64,000 nt of DNA, taken from positions 1 through 64,000 of the forward strand of contig CAVEFC010000003.1 of NCBI GenBank assembly GCA_963614875.1, read 5' to 3'. The notes beneath the pieces are model-generated. The model was not told the origin of the DNA and made no database searches. It was given only the letters and a program-made list of their open reading frames with translations. The stretch comes from CAG-841 sp963614875. GTDB taxonomy: Bacteria > Bacillota > Clostridia > Oscillospirales > CAG-272. This document shows, piece after piece, positions 33,156-40,495 of this stretch (positions are counted from its first letter, which is position 1; each line of letters starts with the position of its first letter). Made by a program: the position numbers and the translations under genes.

Positions 33156-34119
33156 CATAACGATAAACGGTATAAGAAAAATTCTTGAAAGAAACGATAA
33201 TTTCCTCATTTTTATGCACGAAAATCCCGATTCGGATACGATAGGCTCGGCGCTTTCGCTTGTGATAACGCTTCGCTCCTTGGGGAAAAAAGCATATATG
33301 GTGTGCTGTGACAAGGTTCCGCAGTCGCTTATGTTTCTTACAGAAGGCAAGCGCTTTTTCGGAATAGAGGATCTTCCAGACGATTTCACGCCGAAATTTC
33401 TTATATCGGTTGACGTGGCGTCGCCCAATCAGCTCGGGAAATATCATTATCTTGCGGCAAAGATAGATCTTTCGCTCGACCATCATTCCTGTCACGAGGA
33501 TCTTGCCGCGTACAGATTTGTCGATTCCGAGGCGGGCGCCTGCGCCGAAATAGTCTACAGGGTGATAAACCGTATGATACAGGGCAAAATTCCGGAAAGA
33601 ACGGCGTCGCTGCTTTATGCCGCGCTTGCGGCGGATACGGGAGGCTTCCGCTATGCCAACACAACGCCCTACACGCATAAGATAGCGGCAAAGCTTATAG
33701 AATGCGGAGCAAATCATTTTCAGATATGCCGCAATCTTTTTGAAATGAAAAGCAAGACCGCGCTTGCGGCGGAAGCGTTTGCAATGGACAACGTGAAATA
33801 TCTTTGCGGAGGGAAAATATCCTATGTGAAGATAACCGAAGCCGATAAAGCGGCGCACGGCTTTGAGGATGAGGACACATACGACGTTATAAATGTCATA
33901 AGGCGAGCCGAGGGCGTAAAGGTTGCCATACTTGCCCGCGAAAGAACGCCCGGAGTATATAAAATATCCACGCGCTCGACGGGCGAGGTCGATATGGCGA
34001 GAATATGCGCAATGTTCGGCGGAGGCGGCCATGTGGGCGCGGCGGGATGCAGCGTCGCGGCGGACGAGGTTGACTGCGCTGTGGAAAAAATAATTGAGGA
34101 GTGCGGCTTTGAAAAATGA
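33139..34119 (+). CDS. nrnA: DHH-family oligoribonuclease / pAp phosphatase (NrnA type)
   Basis: Degrades nano-RNAs and 3',5'-pAp, and in many Firmicutes also pApA, the product of GdpP. The 326 aa carry DHH motifs FLIFMHENPDSDTIGSAL, LISVDVASPNQLG and LDHHSCHE (DHH near residue 115), then AALAADTGGFRYANT. The DHHA1 domain ends GGGGHVGAAGC. It starts with GTG inside the rbfA tail, after AGGAACAAG, and overlaps truB at its 3' end. GdpP and NrnA in one window give both steps of c-di-AMP breakdown. Confidence 0.94.
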   Translation: MTTSNNITINGIRKILERNDNFLIFMHENPDSDTIGSALSLVITLRSLGKKAYMVCCDKVPQSLMFLTEGKRFFGIEDLPDDFTPKFLISVDVASPNQLGKYHYLAAKIDLSLDHHSCHEDLAAYRFVDSEAGACAEIVYRVINRMIQGKIPERTASLLYAALAADTGGFRYANTTPYTHKIAAKLIECGANHFQICRNLFEMKSKTALAAEAFAMDNVKYLCGGKISYVKITEADKAAHGFEDEDTYDVINVIRRAEGVKVAILARERTPGVYKISTRSTGEVDMARICAMFGGGGHVGAAGCSVAADEVDCAVEKIIEECGFEK

Positions 34120-35011
34120 AATACAGACCGGCGGCGTATTGCTTGTAAATAAGCCGCAGGGGATAACCTCCCACGATGTTGTGGCGAAGGTGCGGCGTCT
34201 TTACGGCACGCGCAGCGTCGGACATACGGGAACGCTCGATCCGATGGCGACGGGACTTCTGATTGTGCTTGTGGGCAAAGCGGTGAAGGCGTCCGATTAT
34301 GTGACGGCGCAGGACAAGGTTTACGACGCCGAAATGAAGCTCGGCACGGTTACCGATACCGCCGATATAACGGGAAAAATTTTATCGCAGAGCGATGCTA
34401 TTCCGTGTCGCGACGAGGTTGTTTTTGCGGCGAAAAGCTTTGTGGGAAAATATATGCAGACTCCGCCCATGTACAGCGCGATAAAAGTGGACGGCAAAAA
34501 GCTTTACGAGCTTGCGCGCGAGGGAAAAACGGTGGCGCTCGAGCCGCGCGAGCTTTATATATCGTCGATAGACATAGACGGCGACGGCGACACCTACAGA
34601 ATGAGGATAGCCTGCTCGAAGGGAACATATATACGGACGCTTTGCGAGGATATAGGCAAAAAGCTCGGCTGCGGCGCGACGATGAGCGCGCTTTGCAGAT
34701 ATTCTTCGGGCGGTTTTACTCTTGACGACGCCGTGACGCTTGATGAGCTTGAAGCGATGTCGCCTGAGGAACGGACGGCAAAGCTCATTGCCGCGGAGGA
34801 GCTTTTTCCGGAGCTTGAAAAAATTACTCTGTCCGATTTTTACGCAAGGCTTTGTCTTTGCGGATGCGAAATATATCAGAAGAAAACAGGCACTTCCTTT
34901 GCCTGCGGAGAGCGCGTAAAAATATATACAAAGGACGGCTTTGCCGGCGTGGGAGAGGTCAGGCAGTATCCAGACGGCACGGCGATAAAGCTGTTTATGC
35001 GCGTTATGTAA
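34109..35011 (+). CDS. truB: tRNA pseudouridine(55) synthase TruB
   Basis: Makes pseudouridine 55 in the T-loop of tRNAs. The 300-aa protein has GVLLVNKPQGITSHDVV at the start, the catalytic Asp in SVGHTGTLDPMATG (about residue 41), YDAEMKLGTVTDTADITG and RIACSKGTYIRTLCEDIG, and a C-terminal PUA-like region (GERVKIYTKDGFAGVGE). I choose the TTG at 34109, with TTGAGGAG ending 7 bases upstream, inside the last codons of nrnA; another in-frame TTG at 34094 overlaps the binding site. Last gene of the rbfA operon. Confidence 0.95.
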   Translation: MKNEIQTGGVLLVNKPQGITSHDVVAKVRRLYGTRSVGHTGTLDPMATGLLIVLVGKAVKASDYVTAQDKVYDAEMKLGTVTDTADITGKILSQSDAIPCRDEVVFAAKSFVGKYMQTPPMYSAIKVDGKKLYELAREGKTVALEPRELYISSIDIDGDGDTYRMRIACSKGTYIRTLCEDIGKKLGCGATMSALCRYSSGGFTLDDAVTLDELEAMSPEERTAKLIAAEELFPELEKITLSDFYARLCLCGCEIYQKKTGTSFACGERVKIYTKDGFAGVGEVRQYPDGTAIKLFMRVM

Positions 35012-35020
35012 AACGCCTTC

Positions 35021-35830
35021 TCATACGGGAGGCGTTTTTGATATGCAGAAAAAAGCAAAGAACGCAAAAGCGGAAAACGCGGCGGCGGAAAGAAATCCGT
35101 GCTTTTCGCGGCACAGGCGTATAACCGTAAAAATATCGCACGAAATCCGCAGAAGCGCCGCTGACCAGATGAAAACGAGAAGAATTCCGTTTTCCGAAAA
35201 ATCGGCGGCGGAAAAGGGAATATACAGAAGCATTCCGCAGAGCGCGCCGGCAAGCGAGCGGAAAAACGGCTTTCCTATGTTTTTGTTTGCGGCGAGCGCC
35301 GGCGACGGAGAGCTTTCCGTATCGCACGCCTCTCCGCAAAGAATTGTCGGTACGGCGGGAAAAAAGCAGGGAAAGATATATCCGCCGTCAAAGGCGGAAA
35401 GCGATATTTTCATATAAGGGAGCGATGTCAGCGCGGCTACGGCGAAAAGATACGGCGCAAGCTCGGAAAGTCTTCCGAGCAGTTTTATTTTCGGGGCAAA
35501 GAAAACGCATACGGCGATCGCCGAAAAAATAAAGACAAGCGGCGGAACTCCGCTTTTGTATGCCGATGAAAAGCCGTAGAGCGCAAATATGTCAAAGGCG
35601 GCGGTAAAAGCGCAGCTTGCCGCAAGCACGGCGGAAAACAATCCGCCGGAAAACATATCGTGTCTGCGGCTTTTTATTATCACTGTCACGCCGGAAACTG
35701 CCGTCCAGAGCAGAAACGACACGGCAAGCGTGAACGCTCCGCGGACGCGGAACGTAAATGCCCCCGAAAGCATATACACAGCGGACAGAAAGAAAAGCTG
35801 ACGGGGCGTAAGTCCTTTTTCAAGCGTCAT
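35021..35830 (-). CDS. Divergent GerAB-like spore germination membrane protein
   Basis: A 269-aa polytopic membrane protein (about 8 hydrophobic segments). It starts TLEKGLTPRQLFFLSAVYMLSG, reminiscent of the ISPRQLFFL opening of GerAB/GerKB permease subunits. The C-terminal FIWSAALLRISCDIFTVIRL resembles the last GerAB helices. It is about 100 residues shorter than normal GerAB and the middle is hard to align. The start at 35830 overlaps the gerA stop in an ATGA, so the two are translationally coupled, as in ger operons. No GerAC lipoprotein follows. Assignment rests on termini and context; a different membrane protein is possible. Confidence 0.55.
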   Translation of the reverse strand: MTLEKGLTPRQLFFLSAVYMLSGAFTFRVRGAFTLAVSFLLWTAVSGVTVIIKSRRHDMFSGGLFSAVLAASCAFTAAFDIFALYGFSSAYKSGVPPLVFIFSAIAVCVFFAPKIKLLGRLSELAPYLFAVAALTSLPYMKISLSAFDGGYIFPCFFPAVPTILCGEACDTESSPSPALAANKNIGKPFFRSLAGALCGMLLYIPFSAADFSENGILLVFIWSAALLRISCDIFTVIRLCREKHGFLSAAAFSAFAFFAFFCISKTPPV

Positions 35831-37269
35831 TTGCGCGGCCTCCTTTGCGAGCGGATTATTCTTTTTCCCGTTATCGCCGTCGGCGCGACGTTCATCGACC
35901 ATATTGGCGTCATTATGGGAAAATCGCGCATACCTTCGGGCGAAATCGGCGCGATCGGCGAAAGATACGGCACTCCGAACGAGCTTTTTGCGGCGAGGGC
36001 GGCAGCTCCGAGCGTCATTCCGATAAAAAATCCGTAAAGCCCGAAAAATCCGGAAAGCATTATCATAACGAATCTGTATATCACGGACGGGTGCATATAC
36101 GGCGGAACGATGAAATTGCAGAGCGCCGAGAGCGCGACGATTATCATAACCGAGGAGGAAGCTATGCCGGCTTCTATGGCGCTGTCGCCGAGAAGCAGTG
36201 CGCCTATAAGTCCGACGGCGGAGCCTACAGCCTTTGGCATCCGCAGTCCGACCTCGCGTACAAGCTCAAACAGCAGAAAAACAACCATAACCTCCGAAAA
36301 TATCGAAAACGAAAGCTCCTTGCGCGATTCTTTTATTATGTTCAGAGTCGGCTCGTTTACCATATATTCGTGATGGGTGAGTATCGCCGTGAAAAGCGCC
36401 GGAAGCCATACGGAAATCGCCATGGCAACACAGCGCAGAATACGGATAAAGCTTGCGTACCACATACTTTTTGCGTAGTCCTCCGTCACCTGAAAGGCTT
36501 CGCAGAAAAGGTATGGCACGGTAAGCACCACGGGCGAACCGTCAACTATCACGGCGGCTCTGCCTTCGGTCAGCTTTGCCGCAACCTTATCGGGACGCTC
36601 GGAATTTCCCACCGTGGGAAAAAGGGCATAGCGCCCGTCCTGAATACATATTTCGACGCTGCCGGAATCGGTTACGGCGTCAAGCTTTATGCTTTTTATC
36701 CTGCGGACAAGCTCGGCTATCAGCTTTTCGTCAGCAACGCCTTCGATATACATCACGGCGACATCGGTTTTTGATTTTGTTCCGACGGTGAAGCTCAGCT
36801 TTTTCAGCTTTGAGGTGTGAAGCCTGCGGCGGATGAGCATTGCGTTTGATTCTCCGTTTTCGGTAAAGCCCTCGTGCGGACCGCGTATCACGTTTTCGGT
36901 ATCCGGCTCGCTTTGCGAACGTCCTTCCTCGTTTTTTGTCCCGACGGACAGCGCATAGCACGACGATGTGCTGTATATAAGCACGGCAGATCCGGAAAGC
37001 AGCTTTTGCTCGGCTTCGGTCTCGTTTTCAGCAACCGAAAGGGAAGCCGAAGCTATCAGGCTTTCAACGGACGATATTTTTCCGCTGCGCTCGTATGCGG
37101 CGGCTATCGGCTCTATGACCTGAGAGGCTATCATATTTTTTGAACAGAAATTGGAAATATAAAAAATACATATTTTCATATCTCCGTAGGTCAGCTCGCG
37201 CGCGGAAAAATCGGACATATTTTCAAACCTGCGGCAAAAACTTTCCTTTTTGTTTTCGTAAATATCCAT
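35827..37269 (-). CDS. GerA-family spore germination receptor subunit A
   Basis: The large subunit of a nutrient germinant receptor in the inner spore membrane. The 480 aa show an N-terminal soluble domain (to about 240) with LTYGDMKICIFYISNF and IRGPHEGFTENGESNAMLIRRRL, the GerA-family hallmark. Then VFPTVGNSERPDKVAAKLTEGRAAVIVDGSPVVLTVPYLF leads into five or six membrane helices (WLPALFTAILTHHEYM, IKESRKELSFSIFSEVMVVFLLFELVREVGLRMPKAVGSAVG). ATG at 37269 (MDIYENKKES) has only a weak AAGG site. The open frame continues upstream across the rplS promoter but is not homologous there. Indicates a spore-forming ancestry. Confidence 0.93.
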   Translation of the reverse strand: MDIYENKKESFCRRFENMSDFSARELTYGDMKICIFYISNFCSKNMIASQVIEPIAAAYERSGKISSVESLIASASLSVAENETEAEQKLLSGSAVLIYSTSSCYALSVGTKNEEGRSQSEPDTENVIRGPHEGFTENGESNAMLIRRRLHTSKLKKLSFTVGTKSKTDVAVMYIEGVADEKLIAELVRRIKSIKLDAVTDSGSVEICIQDGRYALFPTVGNSERPDKVAAKLTEGRAAVIVDGSPVVLTVPYLFCEAFQVTEDYAKSMWYASFIRILRCVAMAISVWLPALFTAILTHHEYMVNEPTLNIIKESRKELSFSIFSEVMVVFLLFELVREVGLRMPKAVGSAVGLIGALLLGDSAIEAGIASSSVMIIVALSALCNFIVPPYMHPSVIYRFVMIMLSGFFGLYGFFIGMTLGAAALAAKSSFGVPYLSPIAPISPEGMRDFPIMTPIWSMNVAPTAITGKRIIRSQRRPRK

Positions 37270-37390
37270 AAATACCTTTTTTATTTTTAGTATTTGTCCC
37301 GCTCGGAAGGAATATGGGCGGCAAATTCTGTCTTTTTCCTTGATTTTGAGTCCGGAATGAAAAAAGCAAATAAAAAATTTCAAAAAACTA

Positions 37391-37419
37391 TTGCAATTAT
37401 AAAAAAAGGCTGATATAAT
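37391..37419 (+). promoter_or_regulatory. Promoter of rplS
   Basis: -35 TTGCAA (37391-37396) and a perfect -10 TATAAT (37414-37419), 17-bp spacer. Confidence 0.75.
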
Positions 37420-37426
37420 GGTAAAG

Positions 37427-37482
37427 CTGTATTGCAAATGGAGCGGTCCGCTGCATGCTCGTATGAACGCTCTGTAATTCAA
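37427..37482 (+). ncRNA. L19-leader-like RNA upstream of rplS
   Basis: The short 5' leader of rplS contains GAGCGGTCCGCTGCATGCTC and a following GAACGCTC. It forms an outer GAGC/GCTC pairing around an inner GCGG.CCGC hairpin, before AAAGGAGG. Position and the GGTCCGCTGC core recall the Firmicutes L19 leader; identity is by resemblance, not by a covariance search. Confidence 0.5.
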
Positions 37483-37498
37483 AAGGAGGAAAAAAGCA

Positions 37499-37840
37499 AT
37501 GGATAAGATTTCAGCTTTTGTCAGCGAGCAATTAAAGACCGAGCTTCCTAAGTTTGAAATAGGTGACACGGTCGTGGTTCACAACAAAATCGTCGAGGGT
37601 ACGCGCGAGAGAATTCAGCTCTTTGAAGGAACGGTTATCGCCAAGAGAAACGGCGGAATTTCCGAAACCTTCACTGTAAGAAGAATTGCTTACGGCGTAG
37701 GCGTTGAGAAAACGTTCCCTCTGCATTCCCCGAAGGTTGCTAAGGTCGAAGTTATCCGCCACGGTAAAGTAAGACGCGCAAAGCTCTACTATGTACGCGA
37801 CAGAGTCGGCAAAGCAGCTAAGGTAAAAGAACAGATTTAA
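37499..37840 (+). CDS. rplS: 50S ribosomal protein L19
   Basis: L19 (113 aa) sits at the 30S-50S interface. The sequence follows the family closely: FEIGDTVVVHNKIVEG, RIQLFEGTVIAKRNGG, SETFTVRRIAYGVGVEKTFPLHSP and VRRAKLYYVRDRVGKAAKVKE. AAAGGAGG lies upstream of the ATG. It is a single-gene unit with its own promoter, leader and terminator; its common neighbour trmD is absent. Confidence 0.97.
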   Translation: MDKISAFVSEQLKTELPKFEIGDTVVVHNKIVEGTRERIQLFEGTVIAKRNGGISETFTVRRIAYGVGVEKTFPLHSPKVAKVEVIRHGKVRRAKLYYVRDRVGKAAKVKEQI

Positions 37841-37849
37841 TTGCGAAAG

Positions 37850-37873
37850 CTCCGCGTAACGCGGAGTTTTTTA
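37850..37873 (+). terminator. Terminator after rplS
   Basis: A 6-bp GC-rich stem CTCCGC / GCGGAG with a 5-base loop is followed by TTTTTTATTTT. Confidence 0.88.
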
Positions 37874-37919
37874 TTTTCCGGCGTCGAAAAACAAAAATAA
37901 CAAAAAAGGAGAAACGGTC

Positions 37920-38768
37920 TTGAAAAAAAGTATCAACTTAAAACAGGAAAGAGCCGAAAGACTTGAAGAAATGAACAAAATGAGCCGCGGACTCAAAATT
38001 ACATATATTGTTCTCGGCGTGCTTGTTATGTTCAGTCTTGTGCGTGCCGTTATGCTCGGAAACTATGAAAACGCCTTCCTTTGTCTGCTTGTTTTCTTTA
38101 TGTTTTCGTTACCGAGCTTTGTCAAAAGAAAATTTCATCTCGATATTCCCAATATTCTCGAAATACTCGTTTTAATTCATATCTTTGCCGCGGAAATACT
38201 CGGAGAGCTTGCAAGCTTCTTTATAAATGTTCCTTTCTGGGATACAATGCTTCACACGGTATGGGGCTTTATCTGCGCCGCGTTCGGCTTTTCGCTTATA
38301 GATATTCTCAACCGCGACGACAAGATAAAATTCACCATTTCGCCTTTCTATGTTTCGGCGGCATCATTCTGTTTTTCTATGACGGTCGGCGTGATATGGG
38401 AATTTTTCGAATTCGGTATGGACAGGTTATTCGGGCTGGATATGCAGAAGGATACGGTAATAAACAGCTTCAATTCAACTCTGCTCGATCCGACGAAAAG
38501 CAATATACCGATAAAGATTTCCGGAATTACGGATACAGCCGTAAACGGAACGTCGCTCGGTATAAACGGCTACCTTGATATAGGTCTTTACGATACGATG
38601 GAGGATCTTTTCGTAAACTTTCTCGGCGCGCTTGTGTTCTGTATTATCGGTTATTTCTACATAAAGCATCGCGGAAAGTGCAAAATGGCAAAGAACTTCA
38701 TTCCCACGCTCCGCACGGATGCAACGGAGGACGGAGCCGCCTTGGAGACAGAGGAAAATGAAAAATAA
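37920..38768 (+). CDS. DUF2238-like (YjdF-type) membrane protein
   Basis: A 282-aa protein with about six membrane helices. The block FFINVPFWDTMLHTVWGFICAAFGF, with its charged W-D-x-x-x-H in a membrane segment, resembles the WD..LH motif of DUF2238/YjdF-type proteins. VGVIWEFFEFGMDRLFG and LYDTMEDLFVNFLGALVFCIIG repeat acidic residues within hydrophobic surroundings. Function is unknown. It starts with TTG at 37920 behind AAAAAGGAG. The 3' end overlaps the VTT-domain gene by 11 bp, so both are made from one transcript. Confidence 0.65.
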   Translation: MKKSINLKQERAERLEEMNKMSRGLKITYIVLGVLVMFSLVRAVMLGNYENAFLCLLVFFMFSLPSFVKRKFHLDIPNILEILVLIHIFAAEILGELASFFINVPFWDTMLHTVWGFICAAFGFSLIDILNRDDKIKFTISPFYVSAASFCFSMTVGVIWEFFEFGMDRLFGLDMQKDTVINSFNSTLLDPTKSNIPIKISGITDTAVNGTSLGINGYLDIGLYDTMEDLFVNFLGALVFCIIGYFYIKHRGKCKMAKNFIPTLRTDATEDGAALETEENEK

Positions 38769-39453
38769 AAAACAGGCGGCGCTTGACATCGCAAGGTGTC
38801 TGCCGCTGGTGATGATAGTCGCGTTTGCCGTGATTTATTTTGTTTTCAGGGACGACATCACGGCGGACGCAATAAAGGATTTTGCACCGGAAAACGAATC
38901 GCTTGCCGTGCTTTTTATGATGCTTATCGGCGCCGCAAAAGGAATTTCCGTGTTCTGTCCGTTTATACTTATCGAGCTTATCGGCGCGCTTATATTCAAG
39001 GATAAGGTCGTTGCGATACTTGTAAATACCGCGGCGATAGCGGCAACCTTTACGTCGGCTTACCTTGTGGGAAGATGCTCGGGAAGCGTAATGGTTGACA
39101 AACTGCGCGAAAAATATCCGAAATTCAACGATTTTTATTCGCTTATAAAGCGGAACGGTACGTTTTCGGTGTTTGCCCTGCGTATAATCGGCGTGCTTCC
39201 GATGGACGTGGTCAGTATGTATTTCGGAGCGTCGAAAATAAGCTATCCGAAATATATTGTAATGAGCCTGCTCGGCGCCGCTCCCGACCTGATACTCGAA
39301 ACGATAATAGGCGCGGAGCTGAAAAATTATCGCTCGCCGGTTTTCTGGATAGCTGTTGCGTGCAGACTTGCATTCACGGCGGTAACGCTCCTTGTTTATC
39401 GCGTGTGGATAAAGAAAAACAAAACGAAAAACGTTTCCGGAAATGAAAAATAA
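38758..39453 (+). CDS. VTT-domain (TVP38/DedA-like) membrane protein
   Basis: A 231-aa membrane protein of the SNARE-associated/VTT group. The conserved part includes AAKGISVFCPFILIELIGALIF, TAAIAATFTSAYLVGR, the motif FALRIIGVLPMDVVSMYFGASKISYPKYIVMSLLGAAPDL (G.xP.D..S...G....), and a last helix. Relatives include lipid scramblases and DedA transporters; the substrate here is unknown. The start MKNKKQAALDIA lies within the preceding gene, with GAGGA upstream. It pairs with the DUF2238-like protein in a two-gene operon. Confidence 0.85.
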   Translation: MKNKKQAALDIARCLPLVMIVAFAVIYFVFRDDITADAIKDFAPENESLAVLFMMLIGAAKGISVFCPFILIELIGALIFKDKVVAILVNTAAIAATFTSAYLVGRCSGSVMVDKLREKYPKFNDFYSLIKRNGTFSVFALRIIGVLPMDVVSMYFGASKISYPKYIVMSLLGAAPDLILETIIGAELKNYRSPVFWIAVACRLAFTAVTLLVYRVWIKKNKTKNVSGNEK

Positions 39454-39455
39454 AC

Positions 39456-39492
39456 AAAAACAGAGATGAGAAAATCACCTCTGTTTTTCTTT
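39456..39492 (+). terminator. Terminator after the VTT-domain gene
   Basis: An imperfect stem AAAACAGAGATGA / TCACCTCTGTTTT with one mismatch is followed by TTTTCTTTTT. Confidence 0.8.
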
Positions 39493-39559
39493 TTATAAGG
39501 CTTGCGCAAAACGATTGCGGAAGTCTTTTGCTTACCTTTATTTTCCAAAGAAAAGTAAG

Positions 39560-39901
39560 CTATGCCATTTTGTCGGCGAGCTGAGCGCCGCCGAGGATAT
39601 GAAAATGAATGTGATGCACGCTCTGGCAGGCATCGGGGCCGCAGTTTGAAATTATGCGGTAACCGCCGGTAAGTCCCGCCGCTTTTGCTATTTTCGGAAT
39701 GTTTTCAAAAATGTATGAAATTATTCCGCTGTTTTCGGGGGTTATTTCGTCAGCAGAGCCGATATGCTCTTTGGGTATAACGAGAATATGCACCGGCGCC
39801 TGAGGATTTATATCGTAAAACGCAAGGATTCTGTCGTCCTCATAAGCTTTTTTTGAAGGAATTTTTCCTTCGCAGATCATACAGAAAACGCAACCGTCCA
39901 T
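39560..39901 (-). CDS. HIT-family nucleotide hydrolase (HinT-like)
   Basis: A 113-aa histidine-triad hydrolase, most like the HINT branch that cleaves AMP phosphoramidates. It has an N-terminal CVFCMICEGKIPS with Cys residues typical of bacterial HinT, PVHILVIPKEHI, and the triad HHIHFHILGG near the C-terminus. It overlaps mscL by 1 bp (TAATG), so it is translationally coupled as third gene of alaS-mscL-hinT. The physiological substrate is not established; aminoacyl-adenylates made by tRNA synthetases are known HinT substrates, which fits the alaS neighbour. Confidence 0.92.
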   Translation of the reverse strand: MDGCVFCMICEGKIPSKKAYEDDRILAFYDINPQAPVHILVIPKEHIGSADEITPENSGIISYIFENIPKIAKAAGLTGGYRIISNCGPDACQSVHHIHFHILGGAQLADKMA

Positions 39902-40482
39902 TATTTTGACACCTTAAGAGAAGCGGCGATCTGCTCAAGCAGTTCAAGCTCTCTTGCCTTTCTTGCTTTTTCCGCCGCGATTTCCGCCTCTGCCGCGGCT
40001 TTGGCTTCTTCTGCGGCTTTTTTCTCGGCTTCTTCCTTGGCCTTGGCTTCGGCTGCGGCTTTTTCACGTTCTTTGTCCTCGCCCGTCAGCTCAAGACGCA
40101 TCTTTTCGGCTTTCTTTGTTACGCTCATTACTATTTTAAGCAATATAAACATAACCAGCGCGATAAGAAGAAAGTCGATTATCGACTGAAGAAACGCGCC
40201 CCAGAGAATAGCAACCTCGGGAGTCGTAACGGTTTTCGTTCCGTCCGCCGCGATTTCGGCAACCTCGGGACGAATAACCCATTTCATATCCGAAAGGGAA
40301 GCATTGTTGGAAAGCAACGAGAGAATGGGCGCTATAAATCCCTTTGTGAACGCGGTCACTATCGCCGTGAACGCCGTCGCCACCGCAACGCCGACAGCCA
40401 TATCGACAACATTGCCCTTTGAAATGAATTTTCTGAATTCCGCCCAGAAGCCTTTTGTTTTGTCTTTCATTGTGTTTTTCAT
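39901..40482 (-). CDS. mscL: Large-conductance mechanosensitive channel with extended C-terminal coil
   Basis: An osmotic safety valve of the inner membrane. The first ~125 of 193 residues are a standard MscL: WAEFRKFISKGNVVDMAVGVAVATAFTAIVTAFTKGFIAPILS (S1 and TM1) and the TM2 block AILWGAFLQSIIDFLLIALVMFILLK. The usual short linker to the C-terminal bundle is replaced by about 55 residues of Ala/Glu/Lys-rich sequence (GEDKEREKAAAEAKAKEEAEKK...), predicted to be a long helix or coiled coil. It ends in the usual bundle helix ELELLEQIAASLK. It lies 13 bp behind alaS and overlaps hinT by 1 bp. Confidence 0.94.
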   Translation of the reverse strand: MKNTMKDKTKGFWAEFRKFISKGNVVDMAVGVAVATAFTAIVTAFTKGFIAPILSLLSNNASLSDMKWVIRPEVAEIAADGTKTVTTPEVAILWGAFLQSIIDFLLIALVMFILLKIVMSVTKKAEKMRLELTGEDKEREKAAAEAKAKEEAEKKAAEEAKAAAEAEIAAEKARKARELELLEQIAASLKVSK

Positions 40483-40495
40483 TCCGATATCCTCC

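Noticed and set aside
37270..37569. N-terminal extension of the GerA frame by 100 residues
   Set aside because: It crosses the rplS promoter and leader on the other strand and has no germination-protein sequence. The start at 37269 fits the family.
39404..39412. A replication origin suggested by a perfect DnaA box
   Set aside because: It is a single site within the VTT-domain coding sequence, with no cluster, no AT-rich unwinding region and no dnaA or dnaN nearby.
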